Source of the DNA: Rhizopus arrhizus
Lineage: Eukaryota; Mucoromycota; Mucoromycetes; Mucorales; Rhizopodaceae
Direction of reading: 5' to 3'
DNA length: 64,000 nucleotides
NCBI GenBank assembly: GCA_024220505.1
Contig: JAKZZE010000003.1
Location: forward strand, 992,001-1,056,000
The notes under the pieces: model-generated
What the model saw: the letters and a program-made list of their open reading frames with translations, nothing else
Told to the model about the DNA's origin: nothing
The model's database searches: none
Program-made: the position numbers and the translations under genes
Part shown: positions 23,141 through 33,400 of the stretch, piece after piece
Layout: every line of letters starts with the position of its first letter
How positions within the stretch are numbered: the stretch's first letter is position 1

Positions 23141-24391
23141 ATGCCACCTGGCGACATAAATAACAATAATATAATAAATACAGATGATACTCTCACTCAG
23201 GAAGCAGTAGTTACCTTGCTTTCACAGTTTGAGAGCCACCGCAAATCTTTGAGATGTCCTCATTGCGAGAAGATGGGCCAATTTCGTCGTAATGGATCCA
23301 CTAAAACCGATCCACCCATGCCCATATTTCGTTGTCACGGATGTGGTAAGACCTTTAAGGCTCGCACCATGATGTACATTGTTCAGTCTTTAGTTTCTCC
23401 TAACAGTCTTGTAAGCTCATCAAATGATGAAGCTTCTGGAGATTTCCACAATACACAACCTACCCAAAATGGTAACGCAAACGATCAGGCGCAGGATATG
23501 CAACCCTTATTGGACATGATACAGCGCCTCTCGGCCGAACTTGCAGCAGCCCGTGCAGAGATAGCCAACTTACGTCAACAAGTGATCCAGCTTCAAGGAC
23601 AAACGACTCTACAACCCACGAATATGAACCAACCCAGCCATTCCAAAGACGACAACCAGTTCAACCCCAAAGATTTTCCTCCACTATCCTCCCAAACACC
23701 TCCATGGCATAATCCTCAGCGTATTTCCCAAATCAAGCGCAGTCTTGCAGAGAACGAACAGCAACGCCGATCACAACGACAAGAAGCAGCCGCACGCCTC
23801 CTACAGCCCCCATCTGAGAATCAAGGATTTCAATACGTGTACCTGCCAACTAAGGCACGAGTCCCTATCGGTCAGATTCGTACTCGCCTGAGAAAACTTG
23901 ATATCCAGAATACTCGTATATTGGATATACACTACCCGGATCGCAATATTGTTGCATTACTTGTGCATAATGATTATGTGAATGAGCTTCGTAAACAATT
24001 AGAACGCTTTAAAGTTACCCTTAAGGATGATTTTGATCCTTGCGACCCAAAAGTTTTACGAGATCCTAAATACGCTGATCTCTCACCTGAAGAAAGAGCT
24101 AATTTCGCCCTCATGCATCACAGTGACCGTATGGTACGCGCTCTGAAATACATCCGCACTCCTGTCAAGTACGCTGTTGCTCGATTCTTCCACTCTAAAG
24201 GATGGATCAGTAAAGCTCTATTGCAAGAAACCCTACCTAACAGATATAAAACGTCCGACCAAGCTGCTGATATCTTCCAGTCTGATGATATCACTATGGA
24301 AGTCGCAGATGATCTGTCTCACGTTTCTACCAACAGCGACGCCAATCCTACAGGGGAAGCCATCACTATGGATGACTCTGTATCCTTATGA
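23141..24391 (+). CDS. LINE ORF1 protein with zinc ribbon and coiled coil
   Basis: 416 residues, no intron. An N-terminal zinc ribbon (CPHC at about 34–37 and CHGC about 26 residues later) resembles the DNA-binding ribbons of transposases. A coiled coil follows at about 124–150 (LSAELAAARAEIANLRQQ), then a Gln-rich linker. The C-terminal domain at about 226–360 carries PIGQIRTRLRKL, IHYPDRNIVALLVHNDY and LRDPKYADLS, shared with the antisense protein at 22221. The role is presumably RNA binding and particle assembly for retrotransposition. Its TGA stop overlaps the ORF2 start in the sequence ATGA. Confidence 0.85.
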   Translation: MPPGDINNNNIINTDDTLTQEAVVTLLSQFESHRKSLRCPHCEKMGQFRRNGSTKTDPPMPIFRCHGCGKTFKARTMMYIVQSLVSPNSLVSSSNDEASGDFHNTQPTQNGNANDQAQDMQPLLDMIQRLSAELAAARAEIANLRQQVIQLQGQTTLQPTNMNQPSHSKDDNQFNPKDFPPLSSQTPPWHNPQRISQIKRSLAENEQQRRSQRQEAAARLLQPPSENQGFQYVYLPTKARVPIGQIRTRLRKLDIQNTRILDIHYPDRNIVALLVHNDYVNELRKQLERFKVTLKDDFDPCDPKVLRDPKYADLSPEERANFALMHHSDRMVRALKYIRTPVKYAVARFFHSKGWISKALLQETLPNRYKTSDQAADIFQSDDITMEVADDLSHVSTNSDANPTGEAITMDDSVSL

Positions 24392-27300
24392 ACTCTCTAA
24401 CAATTACACTTTTCAACGCCACTGGCCTACCCAGGCATGCCATTACGCCTATTATCAAAGCAGCACAACCAACATCAATCCTTTTAATCACTGAAACCTG
24501 GCTACTCTCTCCTGCAAGATACCCAACAAACTGGAAACAATTTCATACATATGGTATACCTATTGAATACTATAGAAACAGAGGTGCGCAAGGTATATGT
24601 TTGCTGGCAAACCCTAACTGCCCATATCACATTCATCTCCTGCCCCCTCGTAATCCTTCTTTTGCTCAGTATCATCTCTCCTTCACAATAGCTGATACAT
24701 TAATTCACTGTTTGTATTTGCCACCTTCTCTGGATAATCAGACAGTTCTGGAAATTCTATCATCGCTCCCACTAACGACTCCTAACACAAGGCAAACCGT
24801 CATATGTGGCGATCTTAATGCTAGGCTTGGCTCTTACACAGGGGATCGCTCGACCAACCCTCGGGGAAATGCTGTGTACCGTTGGCTTAAAGAAAGAGAC
24901 ATTGTCGTATGGAATAGGCGACTGACTTTTGGCCAACCTACATTTCTGGCACATACAGGGAATAGTATTATTGACCTTTTCATGAGTACCACTGAGCTAA
25001 ACGAACCAGAAATGAAGATCCTTGTGGACAAATCTCTCGGCTCCAGCCACAAAATGGTCTCCTTTTCCTTTAAAACTACCGCTATCTATCGTCCGACACA
25101 AGTACGACGAGTCATATGGAACCTTGGAAAACTAAGACAGCAAGAGGTTCGAGATGCATACATCCAACAAGCACAAGCAGCCTTAACCAGTCTTGGATTA
25201 TCGACTCAATCTATCTCTCACCAGATTGATGAGGTAAACACAGCACAGAAACGTATAGAAGAGCTCAACCAGTCTATATGCCAAATCATATACGACTCAC
25301 TGGATGCCACTTGCGGTCGGGTTACCTCAAGCTACAACTATTGGCAAGACTTTTGGACCACTGAAATGCTACAGACCTTTGAAACCCGTGAGTATTACTA
25401 TCGTAAATGGCGCAAGGCGTACGGCCTTAATAAGCTACATTACTGGATTCGACATCAGGAAACCTCTACTCACCTTAAGCGATTAATACATAGACGACGA
25501 TTAGAGACATGGGACAAATTCTGTCACCAAATGGCTACAGGTGAGTACACCAAGGCGCTGGCGAAAATAAGCAAAATACGTAAAAATCGCACTTTAAAGC
25601 CGACGTTTTCCACTCCTGAAGGTGCACAGCACTCTGCGGATATAATGGCGACACACCTGGAATCAATATACTCTGGTGATCTACTTAGCAATGTGCAAAC
25701 ACATGAGATGACTCTACCTACTTTACCTTCGGATGAAGAGTGTCCTTTCGACGTTGATCTTATTCGGGATACTATAAACAACCTACCTGTCAAAAAGGCC
25801 CCAGGTATTGACCACCTGCGTAGCGAGATGCTCCAACCCATACAACATCTCTTAGCACCTGCTCTACTCGTTCTCTTTGGTCTCTGTTGGTCTTGGTCCT
25901 ACACTCCTCAAAATTGGCGAATAGCACAAGTAGTTCCAATTTATAAAAAAGGCTCACCCTCTGATGCCAGTAACTATAGACCAATCAGCCTAACTTCTGT
26001 CTTACGAAAGGTTATGGAAAAATGTCTTGAGACGACCCTTCAGGCAAATGGACCACCGCTTGATATCGCCCAAGGCGGTTTCAGAAATTCACGAAGTGCC
26101 CTTGATCAAGCTCTTTGCCTTTCTGAAATTTGCCACTCGCTACGAGTAAATCATCACATCAACCCGGTGCTGGCATTTCTCGATATAAAGTCTGCGTATG
26201 ACACGGTTGATAGGACTCTCATATGGCATATCTTGCAGCAATACATCACTCCGGCTACCTTGGGACTATTACGTAATCTATTTGATGATGTGCTTATTGA
26301 AGTACTCCTATCAAACACTTCCTCTCGTCGCCTGCATCCACGAACGGGTGTACTTCAGGGATCAATACTTTCTCCGTATCTCTACTCAGTTTATATCAAT
26401 CAGCTTCCAGCACTTTTACGTCCACAAACATTCACGGCAGATAAAACTCCTGACGAAAATATACCTCTGCTCAACTGCCTACTGTATGCGGATGATGTGG
26501 CGCTTATTTCTGATCAACAAAACATGGTTCATCTACTCGAGATATGTGAGCAACATAGCCTAGAGACAGGTTATAGGTGGAATCCCGTGAAGTGTGTTAT
26601 TTTGGATAACCATCCTCAGCCCATTGACTACAAGCTTTACAACCAGGTTTTACCTCGCCAAGCATCTTTCGCTTATTTAGGAGTACCGTTCAAACCTGGG
26701 GGTTTTCTGGATCCTGAGTCATTAGTGAGCCGAAACTGTACTAAAGCCCTTGCTACTATGAATATTCTCAAATCGATTGGACTGAACCCTTCTGGCTTCT
26801 CGAGGCTTCTATCCTCTAGGTTCTATGGTCAAATCGTTCGCCCACAGATGGAGTATGGGCTAGCCATAAATCTGCTTTCCCATTCTCAGCTGAAAAGACT
26901 TGAGGATACCCAGAACAAATGTATGCGGATGATCTATGGTGCACACGACCATTCCTCCACTAAGGTAATGTTACATTTGGCGAATCTCCCAACTATGATC
27001 GAAAGAGTAAATATTCTACAAGCTCAATTTCTCTTTCGCTCTCTATACGTGCCAGATGACTCCCTCCTTGGCTATTTGCTCCCCAGTATACAACATACTC
27101 GAGGATATCAATGGCATGCCCTCTCCAACACAGTCCTTTGGAAGCAACTACCTACGCCTCTTGAAGATTTGACAGTGCGGACCTTCCGCTCTGTTAAGAA
27201 AGCATACATGCAACAGCGCCTACAACAACGAATGAACGGTTATGGATCAAAGCTCCTCTCGCAGTGCCGTCCAAAATTATCTATTGACCCAATCCTCTGG

Positions 27301-27669
27301 ATACCCATGACTCATCAAGAGCGTAGTCGCTGTATTCGTTGGCGCCTTGGCTGGTTGCCTGGAGGGAAACCACGTCAATGTCTCATACATCCTACTTGTA
27401 TGCTCACTCGTTCACACGTCATTACATGCCGTCAGATACATCAACGACTATGCCTCCCAATCTCCATCTCGGATCCTCTGTCTTTTCTTCTCAATAAGCT
27501 CCCCACAATTCCTCGCGTCTCCCAAAGGTATGTTGACTCTTGGCGGTTTTATTGGCCGACTATCTGTTCCATTCTCTTTGAAATAGACCAACTTCAACAC
27601 GACTGCTTCCCCCAGGAAACCAACTCATCGGGTGAACGTTTTCTTCGTTGGCTCGATGGTAACAAATAA
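24388..27669 (+). CDS. LINE ORF2: APE-type endonuclease and reverse transcriptase
   Basis: 1,093 residues, uninterrupted. The endonuclease domain (about 1–230) shows ITETWL with the metal-binding Glu, VICGDLNARLG, and SSHKMV with the catalytic His. The Asp usually found before that His is replaced by Ser. The reverse transcriptase domain (about 460–780) has LDIKSAYDTVD (motif A), TGVLQGSILSP (motif B) and LLYADDVALISD (motif C, the catalytic Asp pair). A C-terminal Cys/His cluster (C-x5-C-x6-H-x3-C, around residue 1000) resembles the nucleic-acid-binding knuckle of other LINEs. The protein nicks the target and copies element RNA into DNA. It starts inside the ORF1 stop (ATGA), which suggests coupled reinitiation. 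Confidence 0.93.
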   Translation: MNSLTITLFNATGLPRHAITPIIKAAQPTSILLITETWLLSPARYPTNWKQFHTYGIPIEYYRNRGAQGICLLANPNCPYHIHLLPPRNPSFAQYHLSFTIADTLIHCLYLPPSLDNQTVLEILSSLPLTTPNTRQTVICGDLNARLGSYTGDRSTNPRGNAVYRWLKERDIVVWNRRLTFGQPTFLAHTGNSIIDLFMSTTELNEPEMKILVDKSLGSSHKMVSFSFKTTAIYRPTQVRRVIWNLGKLRQQEVRDAYIQQAQAALTSLGLSTQSISHQIDEVNTAQKRIEELNQSICQIIYDSLDATCGRVTSSYNYWQDFWTTEMLQTFETREYYYRKWRKAYGLNKLHYWIRHQETSTHLKRLIHRRRLETWDKFCHQMATGEYTKALAKISKIRKNRTLKPTFSTPEGAQHSADIMATHLESIYSGDLLSNVQTHEMTLPTLPSDEECPFDVDLIRDTINNLPVKKAPGIDHLRSEMLQPIQHLLAPALLVLFGLCWSWSYTPQNWRIAQVVPIYKKGSPSDASNYRPISLTSVLRKVMEKCLETTLQANGPPLDIAQGGFRNSRSALDQALCLSEICHSLRVNHHINPVLAFLDIKSAYDTVDRTLIWHILQQYITPATLGLLRNLFDDVLIEVLLSNTSSRRLHPRTGVLQGSILSPYLYSVYINQLPALLRPQTFTADKTPDENIPLLNCLLYADDVALISDQQNMVHLLEICEQHSLETGYRWNPVKCVILDNHPQPIDYKLYNQVLPRQASFAYLGVPFKPGGFLDPESLVSRNCTKALATMNILKSIGLNPSGFSRLLSSRFYGQIVRPQMEYGLAINLLSHSQLKRLEDTQNKCMRMIYGAHDHSSTKVMLHLANLPTMIERVNILQAQFLFRSLYVPDDSLLGYLLPSIQHTRGYQWHALSNTVLWKQLPTPLEDLTVRTFRSVKKAYMQQRLQQRMNGYGSKLLSQCRPKLSIDPILWIPMTHQERSRCIRWRLGWLPGGKPRQCLIHPTCMLTRSHVITCRQIHQRLCLPISISDPLSFLLNKLPTIPRVSQRYVDSWRFYWPTICSILFEIDQLQHDCFPQETNSSGERFLRWLDGNK

Positions 27670-27838
27670 TCCTTAGCCTCATTTGCCTTTATTCTTATCA
27701 CACCTTTTTTACCCTTGTGCCTAAAGGGGTTTTTTAGATTCTTTTACAAACCTTCTGACCTCGTCCGGGCGGTCTTTCATTGCGCCCAATAGGACGTTTA
27801 ATTGAATAAAATCCGTTATTTTTTTTTAATCGAAAAAG
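27670..27838 (+). repeat. LINE 3' tail, plus-strand half
   Basis: 3' untranslated end of the LINE. It ends near AATAAAATCCG and a T-rich stretch, not in a poly(A) tail, directly before the right target-site duplication. It is related to the inverted tail at 22020–22220. Confidence 0.8.
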
Positions 27839-27854
27839 AAAGGGATCAAAATAC
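27839..27854 (+). repeat. Right target-site duplication of the LINE
   Basis: Exact copy of 22004–22019. Its last bases overlap the TA and first base of the adjacent MITE. Confidence 0.9.
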
Positions 27855-27953
27855 ACTATTTCCAGAAATTAAAGTCGCATTTTGTAAAGTTTTATAATAC
27901 AATTTATATGTAATTGCGACAAGCCACGGCGACATCAATTTCTAGAAATAGTG
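27854..27953. mobile_element. 100-bp Tc1/mariner-like MITE
   Basis: Both ends begin CACTATTTC. The first 25 bp of each end match at 22 positions in inverted orientation (CACTATTTCCAGAAATT against CACTATTTCTAGAAATT, continuing to GTCGC). The element is flanked by TA on both sides (27852–27853 and 27954–27955), the target duplication of Tc1/mariner transposons. It has no coding capacity. Confidence 0.8.
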
Positions 27954-27955
27954 TA

Positions 27956-28776
27956 ATTCCCTTTAAAAACGGCAAAATATTTTAAAGTATGATAGTGACC
28001 GTACTCTACAGGATCTGTATGCAGTACATAACATTTCTACGTTTTCAAAACGAGATACAATTAAAGTATGATGGTCTGTAATCTATGAACATTTTTTTAA
28101 CTTATAAAAGATTAATCAGCATATTCGATTAGTACACGCAAAAAATTACTTTTGCTATTAAACAGTAAAGTGTATACAAGATGTAATCCGACTTTCCTTG
28201 AACATCACGGTGATGTCGCTTAAATATTGTGTTCAGAATTGGTGATACTGTGTTATGTCGGTCATAGAAATACGGTATTAAATTTAAGACATAATGTATA
28301 AGAAACAAGGAAGAGTTATTTACTCACTCATTAGCTGTTCATAATATCTTTCCAATTAAAATTGATTTAAACCAAACGGTAAATATCCAAACATTCATAA
28401 TGTAGAATAAAAAGGATACTTTTTTTTGATAATATTTACATGTAAGTTGGACGTACCTCTAATCAATATAAGTGTATATCAAATTGCACCAAAAAATTTC
28501 TTTTACTTTCGTTGTACAAAGATTTATATTTCTTTTTTGCATGAACCTTATGTAACGCGGTTTGCAGCGAAGTATTCATAGATTCCTATACAACCTTAAA
28601 GGTTATCTTGAAAAAGCAAAGAAAACTATCGTTTTTCTTTAATCCCTGTTCCAAATCAGAGAGAAAGCCAGGTTGTTACTGCAGAAAGCTTTTATTTTTC
28701 TTTTCAATGTCACTAGTTACGTAAAGTTTAGTTAAACCTTTAGTGGGTTTGTTCTTTCTCCGATTGATTCTTTGCT
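27956..28776. other. Upstream region of the aldo/keto reductase
   Basis: AT-rich DNA with no gene. It contains the promoter region of the downstream reductase. Confidence 0.5.
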
Positions 28777-28784
28777 TATAAATA
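28777..28784 (+). promoter_or_regulatory. TATA box of the aldo/keto reductase gene
   Basis: TATAAATA, 58 nt upstream of the start codon and followed by a CT-rich leader. Confidence 0.5.
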
Positions 28785-28834
28785 TTTCTATTCTTTTCCC
28801 TATTTTTCTTTAAACACAAGTTATAATACAAAAA

Positions 28835-29246
28835 ATGAGTTCACAAAAAGACTATATTACACTTAACCGTACTGGACAAAAGATGCCTATTGTTGGCTTC
28901 GGTACTGCACGTATTGATGCTAAAGATACCGAAGAAGTTATTTATAATGCAATCAAGACTGGCTATCGCTTAATTGATGCTGCCCTTTTATATGGAAATG
29001 AAGCAGAGGTCGGTAAAGGCATCAAGAGAGCCCTTTCTGATGGTATCGTGAAGCGAGAGGAATTGTTTGGTAAGCCAAATTTTGATTTTGCACTCGTATG
29101 TAGTTACATTTTTTATAGTGATTAGTAAGCTTTGGAACAGTCACCATAACAAGGATAGTGTCAGAAAGGCTATTAAGGTGACGCTTGAAGATCTTGGGTT
29201 AGATTATATTGATCTTTATCTTATTCACTGTAAGTTTTTCTTTTTT

Positions 29247-29295
<49 letters not shown>

Positions 29296-30000
29296 GTTAT
29301 TTGAAAATAATGCTTTTTTTATATAGGGCCAATCCCTACTGAATTTGTTGAGCCTAAAAACCTCAAAGAGATCAGTATGACCAAAGAGGTCGTAATTGAA
29401 CGTTCTCCTCTTCATGAGTGCTGGCGTGCAATGGAAGATTTGATAGACGAAGGCCTTGTACGTAATATTGGCGTTTCTAATTTCAATGTTCAACTTCTTC
29501 TCGATTTACTTACATACTGCAAATATAAACCCGCTACACTTGAAAGTAAGTAATATTTTTCTTTTCTATTGTTGATAATAACATATTTTTTTGTAGTTGA
29601 GCATCATCCTTACCTTCAACAAAAGCGTTTGGTTAAGTGGGTCACTTCTCAAGACATTCACATCATTGCTTATGCTTCGTTTGGTCCTAGTGTATATAAC
29701 GGTACTGTGCCTCGTCCCACAGCTCATTTAAAGTCTTTCTTTGAGCATCCTGTGATCCAAAAGATTGCAAAGAAGCATAACCATGGTGAAGGTGAAATTC
29801 TCTTAAAATGGGCTGCTCAACGTGGTATTGTTGTCATTCCAAAGACTGTCAATGTATCTCGTATGAAGACCAACTTAAACCTATTTTCCTTCGACTTGGA
29901 CCAAGACGATATGAATGAGATTGCTAATTTAGACTGTAATGCTAGATTCAACGACCTTGTGGAAGAAACCTTTGGTTATGAATTACCTATTTTTGATTAA
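28835..30000 (+). CDS. NAD(P)H-dependent aldo/keto reductase (AKR, xylose-reductase-like)
   Basis: Four exons (28835–29069, 29119–29229, 29327–29545, 29597–30000) encode 322 residues, the usual AKR length. The fold is a TIM barrel that reduces aldehydes or ketoses such as xylose, glyceraldehyde or methylglyoxal in the cytosol. The catalytic tetrad is visible: Asp48 and Tyr53 (DAALLYGNE), Lys82 (ISKLW) and His115 (LIHWP). The cofactor-binding [10 protein letters not shown] near the C-terminus fits NADP(H) or dual specificity, as in xylose reductases. The substrate is not determinable by eye. Intron 2 contains T15 followed directly by A32, which could fold into a hairpin. A clear TATA box lies upstream. 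Confidence 0.92.
29248..29294. repeat. T15A32 tract inside reductase intron 2
   Basis: Fifteen T followed directly by 32 A inside the 97-nt intron 29230–29326. In RNA, the T and A runs could pair. Confidence 0.9.
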
Positions 30001-30486
30001 ATTTGTATTTTTTTTTGAAAGCCTCCAATTTCATGCAGCTAATTATAATTGAATCACAATTTTGTGAGAAAAAATAAACAAAACATAAGCTGTTTCTTCA
30101 TTGTATTGGCTATTATGTGGTAAAGATGATGTGTAAAAGAATATACCGAGCTTTATTATAAAATGTAAAACTACTATAAACACTATATAGTGCGTGACTT
30201 ATGCACTAGTATAATAATACATCCTTCCACTATTATATATATTTTTAATAAATTTATGTAATAAAGCATATTGTTTTGAAAAGAAAGTTATTTATGTTTT
30301 CCTTCCACTATTTTGATATTAATTTCTATGCTTGTCTTGTGTTCATAGTCTCATTTATTAGTATGAGGCGTAGCCTTTTGTCCGAAAAGATAATGCGGAG
30401 CTCATGAAGACATTACAGTCACGAATCCACATACTCAGACTTTTTTTTTTGTTTTCTATTTTGTTTTGAATAAAAATAATTAAATC
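30001..30486. other. Intergenic spacer between reductase and SPT5
   Basis: AT-rich spacer with the 3' end of the reductase and the leader of SPT5. No gene seen. Confidence 0.6.
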
Positions 30487-33400
30487 ATGGCAAATCCAAA
30501 CAAACATAACAAAGAGGAGGACGATATTCCTTATGGCGATGAGGAAGAAGAAGAAGAAGATGAAGACTATGACGATGACGATGATAATGTATAACAAAAA
30601 AAGAAAAGGCTTAGGGCACGCGAGAATATTAAATCATGAGTTTTATAGAGAAGCAAAAAGAGAAAGTTCAATCCCTTTATTGATGAAATGGCTATTGTCA
30701 ACGATGAGGAAGATGATGAAGAGGAAGACGAAGAGTATGCTCGAGAAGGTATCATGATTGTATACAAAACAAAAAAGAAGGACAATATTAAACTAAACTT
30801 TTTCACATAAAGATGGATTTATCGAAGAGGATGTTGAAGAGCTCGATTCCGCAGCAAAAATCACATCTCGTCGTCATGTTGAATTGGACCGTAGAAGAAG
30901 AGAGTTAGAAGACATGGATGACGAACAAGTAGCTGCTTTTTATGTTGAAAAATATGGACCTCAACCTTCCGCCTTCAGAAATATTGAAGAAGTACCCCAG
31001 CAGTTGTTACACCCCAATGTGAATGATCCTAATCTTTGGATGGTGAAGTGCAAAGTAAATGCTTGTAACGATCTTATTTTATAGCCTTTCTCAAATATAT
31101 GTTTTTAGCCTGGAAAAGAGAGAGATATCATTTTTGGAATTATGAAGAGACACTTTGATAGAGCTAGAGGATCTCACCCACTTGATACTTTTTCAGCATT
31201 CGCACGAGAATCACTAAAAGGTTATATTTACATTGAAGCAAAAAGGCAGGCACATGTTCAAGAAGCGATTAATAATATCCCTAACCTTTACATGACTACT
31301 TTGATGTTGGTTCCATTGAAGGACATGGTGGATGCTATCAATGTACAGAAAAAGGATGTAGATATTCCTTTGGGTGGATGGGTCCGTATTAAACGTGGTA
31401 CCTACACTGGTGATTTGGCGCAAGTAGTCGAAGTTTCTGATTCTCAAGACTCTGCTCGTGTTAAGGTAGTACCAAGACTAGACCTTGAAAATGCAGGTCA
31501 ATTGAATGACGAGGACGGTAAAAAACGTAAAAAAGCTGTTCGTCCACCTCCTCGATTATTCAATCCTGAGAGATTGCCTAGTCGCTCTATCTCAAGTCTA
31601 CAAAAGAAAGGCCCATATTGGGTATATAATGGTGATCATTACAGAGATGGATATCTTGAAAAATATATGAAAGTTGCTGTTTTGCAGTTGGAGGATGTAA
31701 ATCCTACGTTGGATGAAATTGCACGTTTTGCTGGAAATGAGATAAATGGTGAGGATGGTGAGCGTGCTATTGATTTGTCTACATTATCTACCTTGACTAT
31801 CAACAGCAACCAGACAAATAACTTGCTGTTCCAACCCGGTGATACTGTTAGTGTAGTTGAAGGCGATATGATTCATAGTACGGGTATTGTTGAAAATGTG
31901 TTGGACTCTTCCGTTGTTGTCTCTTTGAAGGTGGACGGCTCTAAAAAACGGGTTACTTTGCCTGCCAAGCAGCTGCGCAAAAAGTTTAAGGAAGGCGATC
32001 ATGTCAAGGTTATCAACGGTCGATATAGGGATGAAAGTGGTATGGTTGTTAAAGTTGAAGAAAATATTGTTACTTTGCTGTCAGACGCTACATTGAAAGA
32101 AGTCAGGGTGTTTTCAAAAGACTTGCGTGAAGCTGCAGATGTTATGTTTGGTAAGACTGTTATTGGCAATTACGAATTGCACGATCTAGTACAACTTGAG
32201 TAAGTACTTGTAAGAAAAAATAATACCAGATTTATTTATCATATTCTAAATAGTTTTTACACTGTGGGTGTTATTGTTCAAGTCGACCGTGATTCCTTTA
32301 AAGTGTTGACACAAAGCGGAGAATTACGTACAGTTGAACCTCATCAAATCACAAACAAGCGTGATAGTAAAAAGGCAATTGCTACTGATGCTAACGGCAA
32401 CAGTATCCGTTCTGGAGACTCAGTTATCGAAGTAGGTGGTGATAAGCGTAATTGCTCTATTCTTCATCTCTATCGTCATCTTGTATTCCTCCATTCTCGA
32501 GAACATAGCGAAAATTTTGGCGTCTGGGTAACAAATACACGCTCTGTTGTAAGTGCCACTGCTCGTAGTCGATCTGTTTCTGTAAGATTACCGTTTTATA
32601 TTGTTAAAAGAAATTCAAATTAACTTTTCTAAATTAGGCTATGGATAATCAAAAGCCATTTGCAGCACCTACTTCGTATAATCGCGATGCAAGAGGTGGC
32701 GGTCGCGGAGGTAGGGGTGGATCTGCTGGTCGAGGAGGATTCTATGGCCGTGGTCGTGGTGGAAGAGACAATTTAGTTGCTAAAACAGTTCGTATTGCTC
32801 AAGGCCCACATAAGGGATACATTGGTATTGTGAAAGATGCTACTGATGATTCTGCACGTGTCGAACTTCATACTGATTGTAGAATTATTAATGTTGAAAA
32901 ATCAAAATTGATTATTCTCGATTCCCAAGGCAATCCTATTGGCCAAGCTGCACCAAGTCACTTTGATAATAATGTTTCAAGTAACACCGGCTATTCGAGA
33001 ACTGTTGCGACACCGAGCAGATATGGTGACGGCGCCCAAACACCTATGCGTAGTGCTGCTGGAGCACGTACACCAGCATGGAATTCTGGCTCAAAAACTC
33101 CTGCCTGGAACTCAGGTGCAAGAACGCCCAATCCATATGCAAACGATGGCGGTCGCACGCCAGCTTGGGATTCTGGTTCTAAAACACCTATGTGGCGTAG
33201 TGATGCTTGGAGCAGCAGTACTAGTTTGAACCATGATAAACCCATCAGCTCTACAAACAGCAGTAGTAATCACAACAGTAGTAGATACGATGATACAAAT
33301 ATTCCACCACAAACACCCAGCAGCTCATGGATTGCCCCCACTCCTCATTATGAAAGCGTGCCAACACCTGGTGCTGGCTTTATCCCACCGACACCTGGTG

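Larger units (their letters stand above)
22020..27838 (+). mobile_element. LINE-type retrotransposon, head-to-head composite
   Basis: A 5.8-kb insertion bounded by a perfect 16-bp duplication and visibly richer in G+C than its surroundings. The plus strand carries ORF1 (23141–24391) and the endonuclease/reverse-transcriptase ORF2 (24388–27669). The first kilobase carries a second ORF1-like gene on the minus strand (22221–23000). Read outward, both ends carry related 3' tails: TTTTTTACCCT, then an AGGGGTTTTT-type block, a CCGGGC block, and TTTAAT followed by AATAAA. The element therefore has two 3' ends and one shared 5' centre. All three frames are uninterrupted, so it may be young or active. 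It resembles Mucoromycota LINEs in ORF2; I cannot name the family. Confidence 0.9.
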
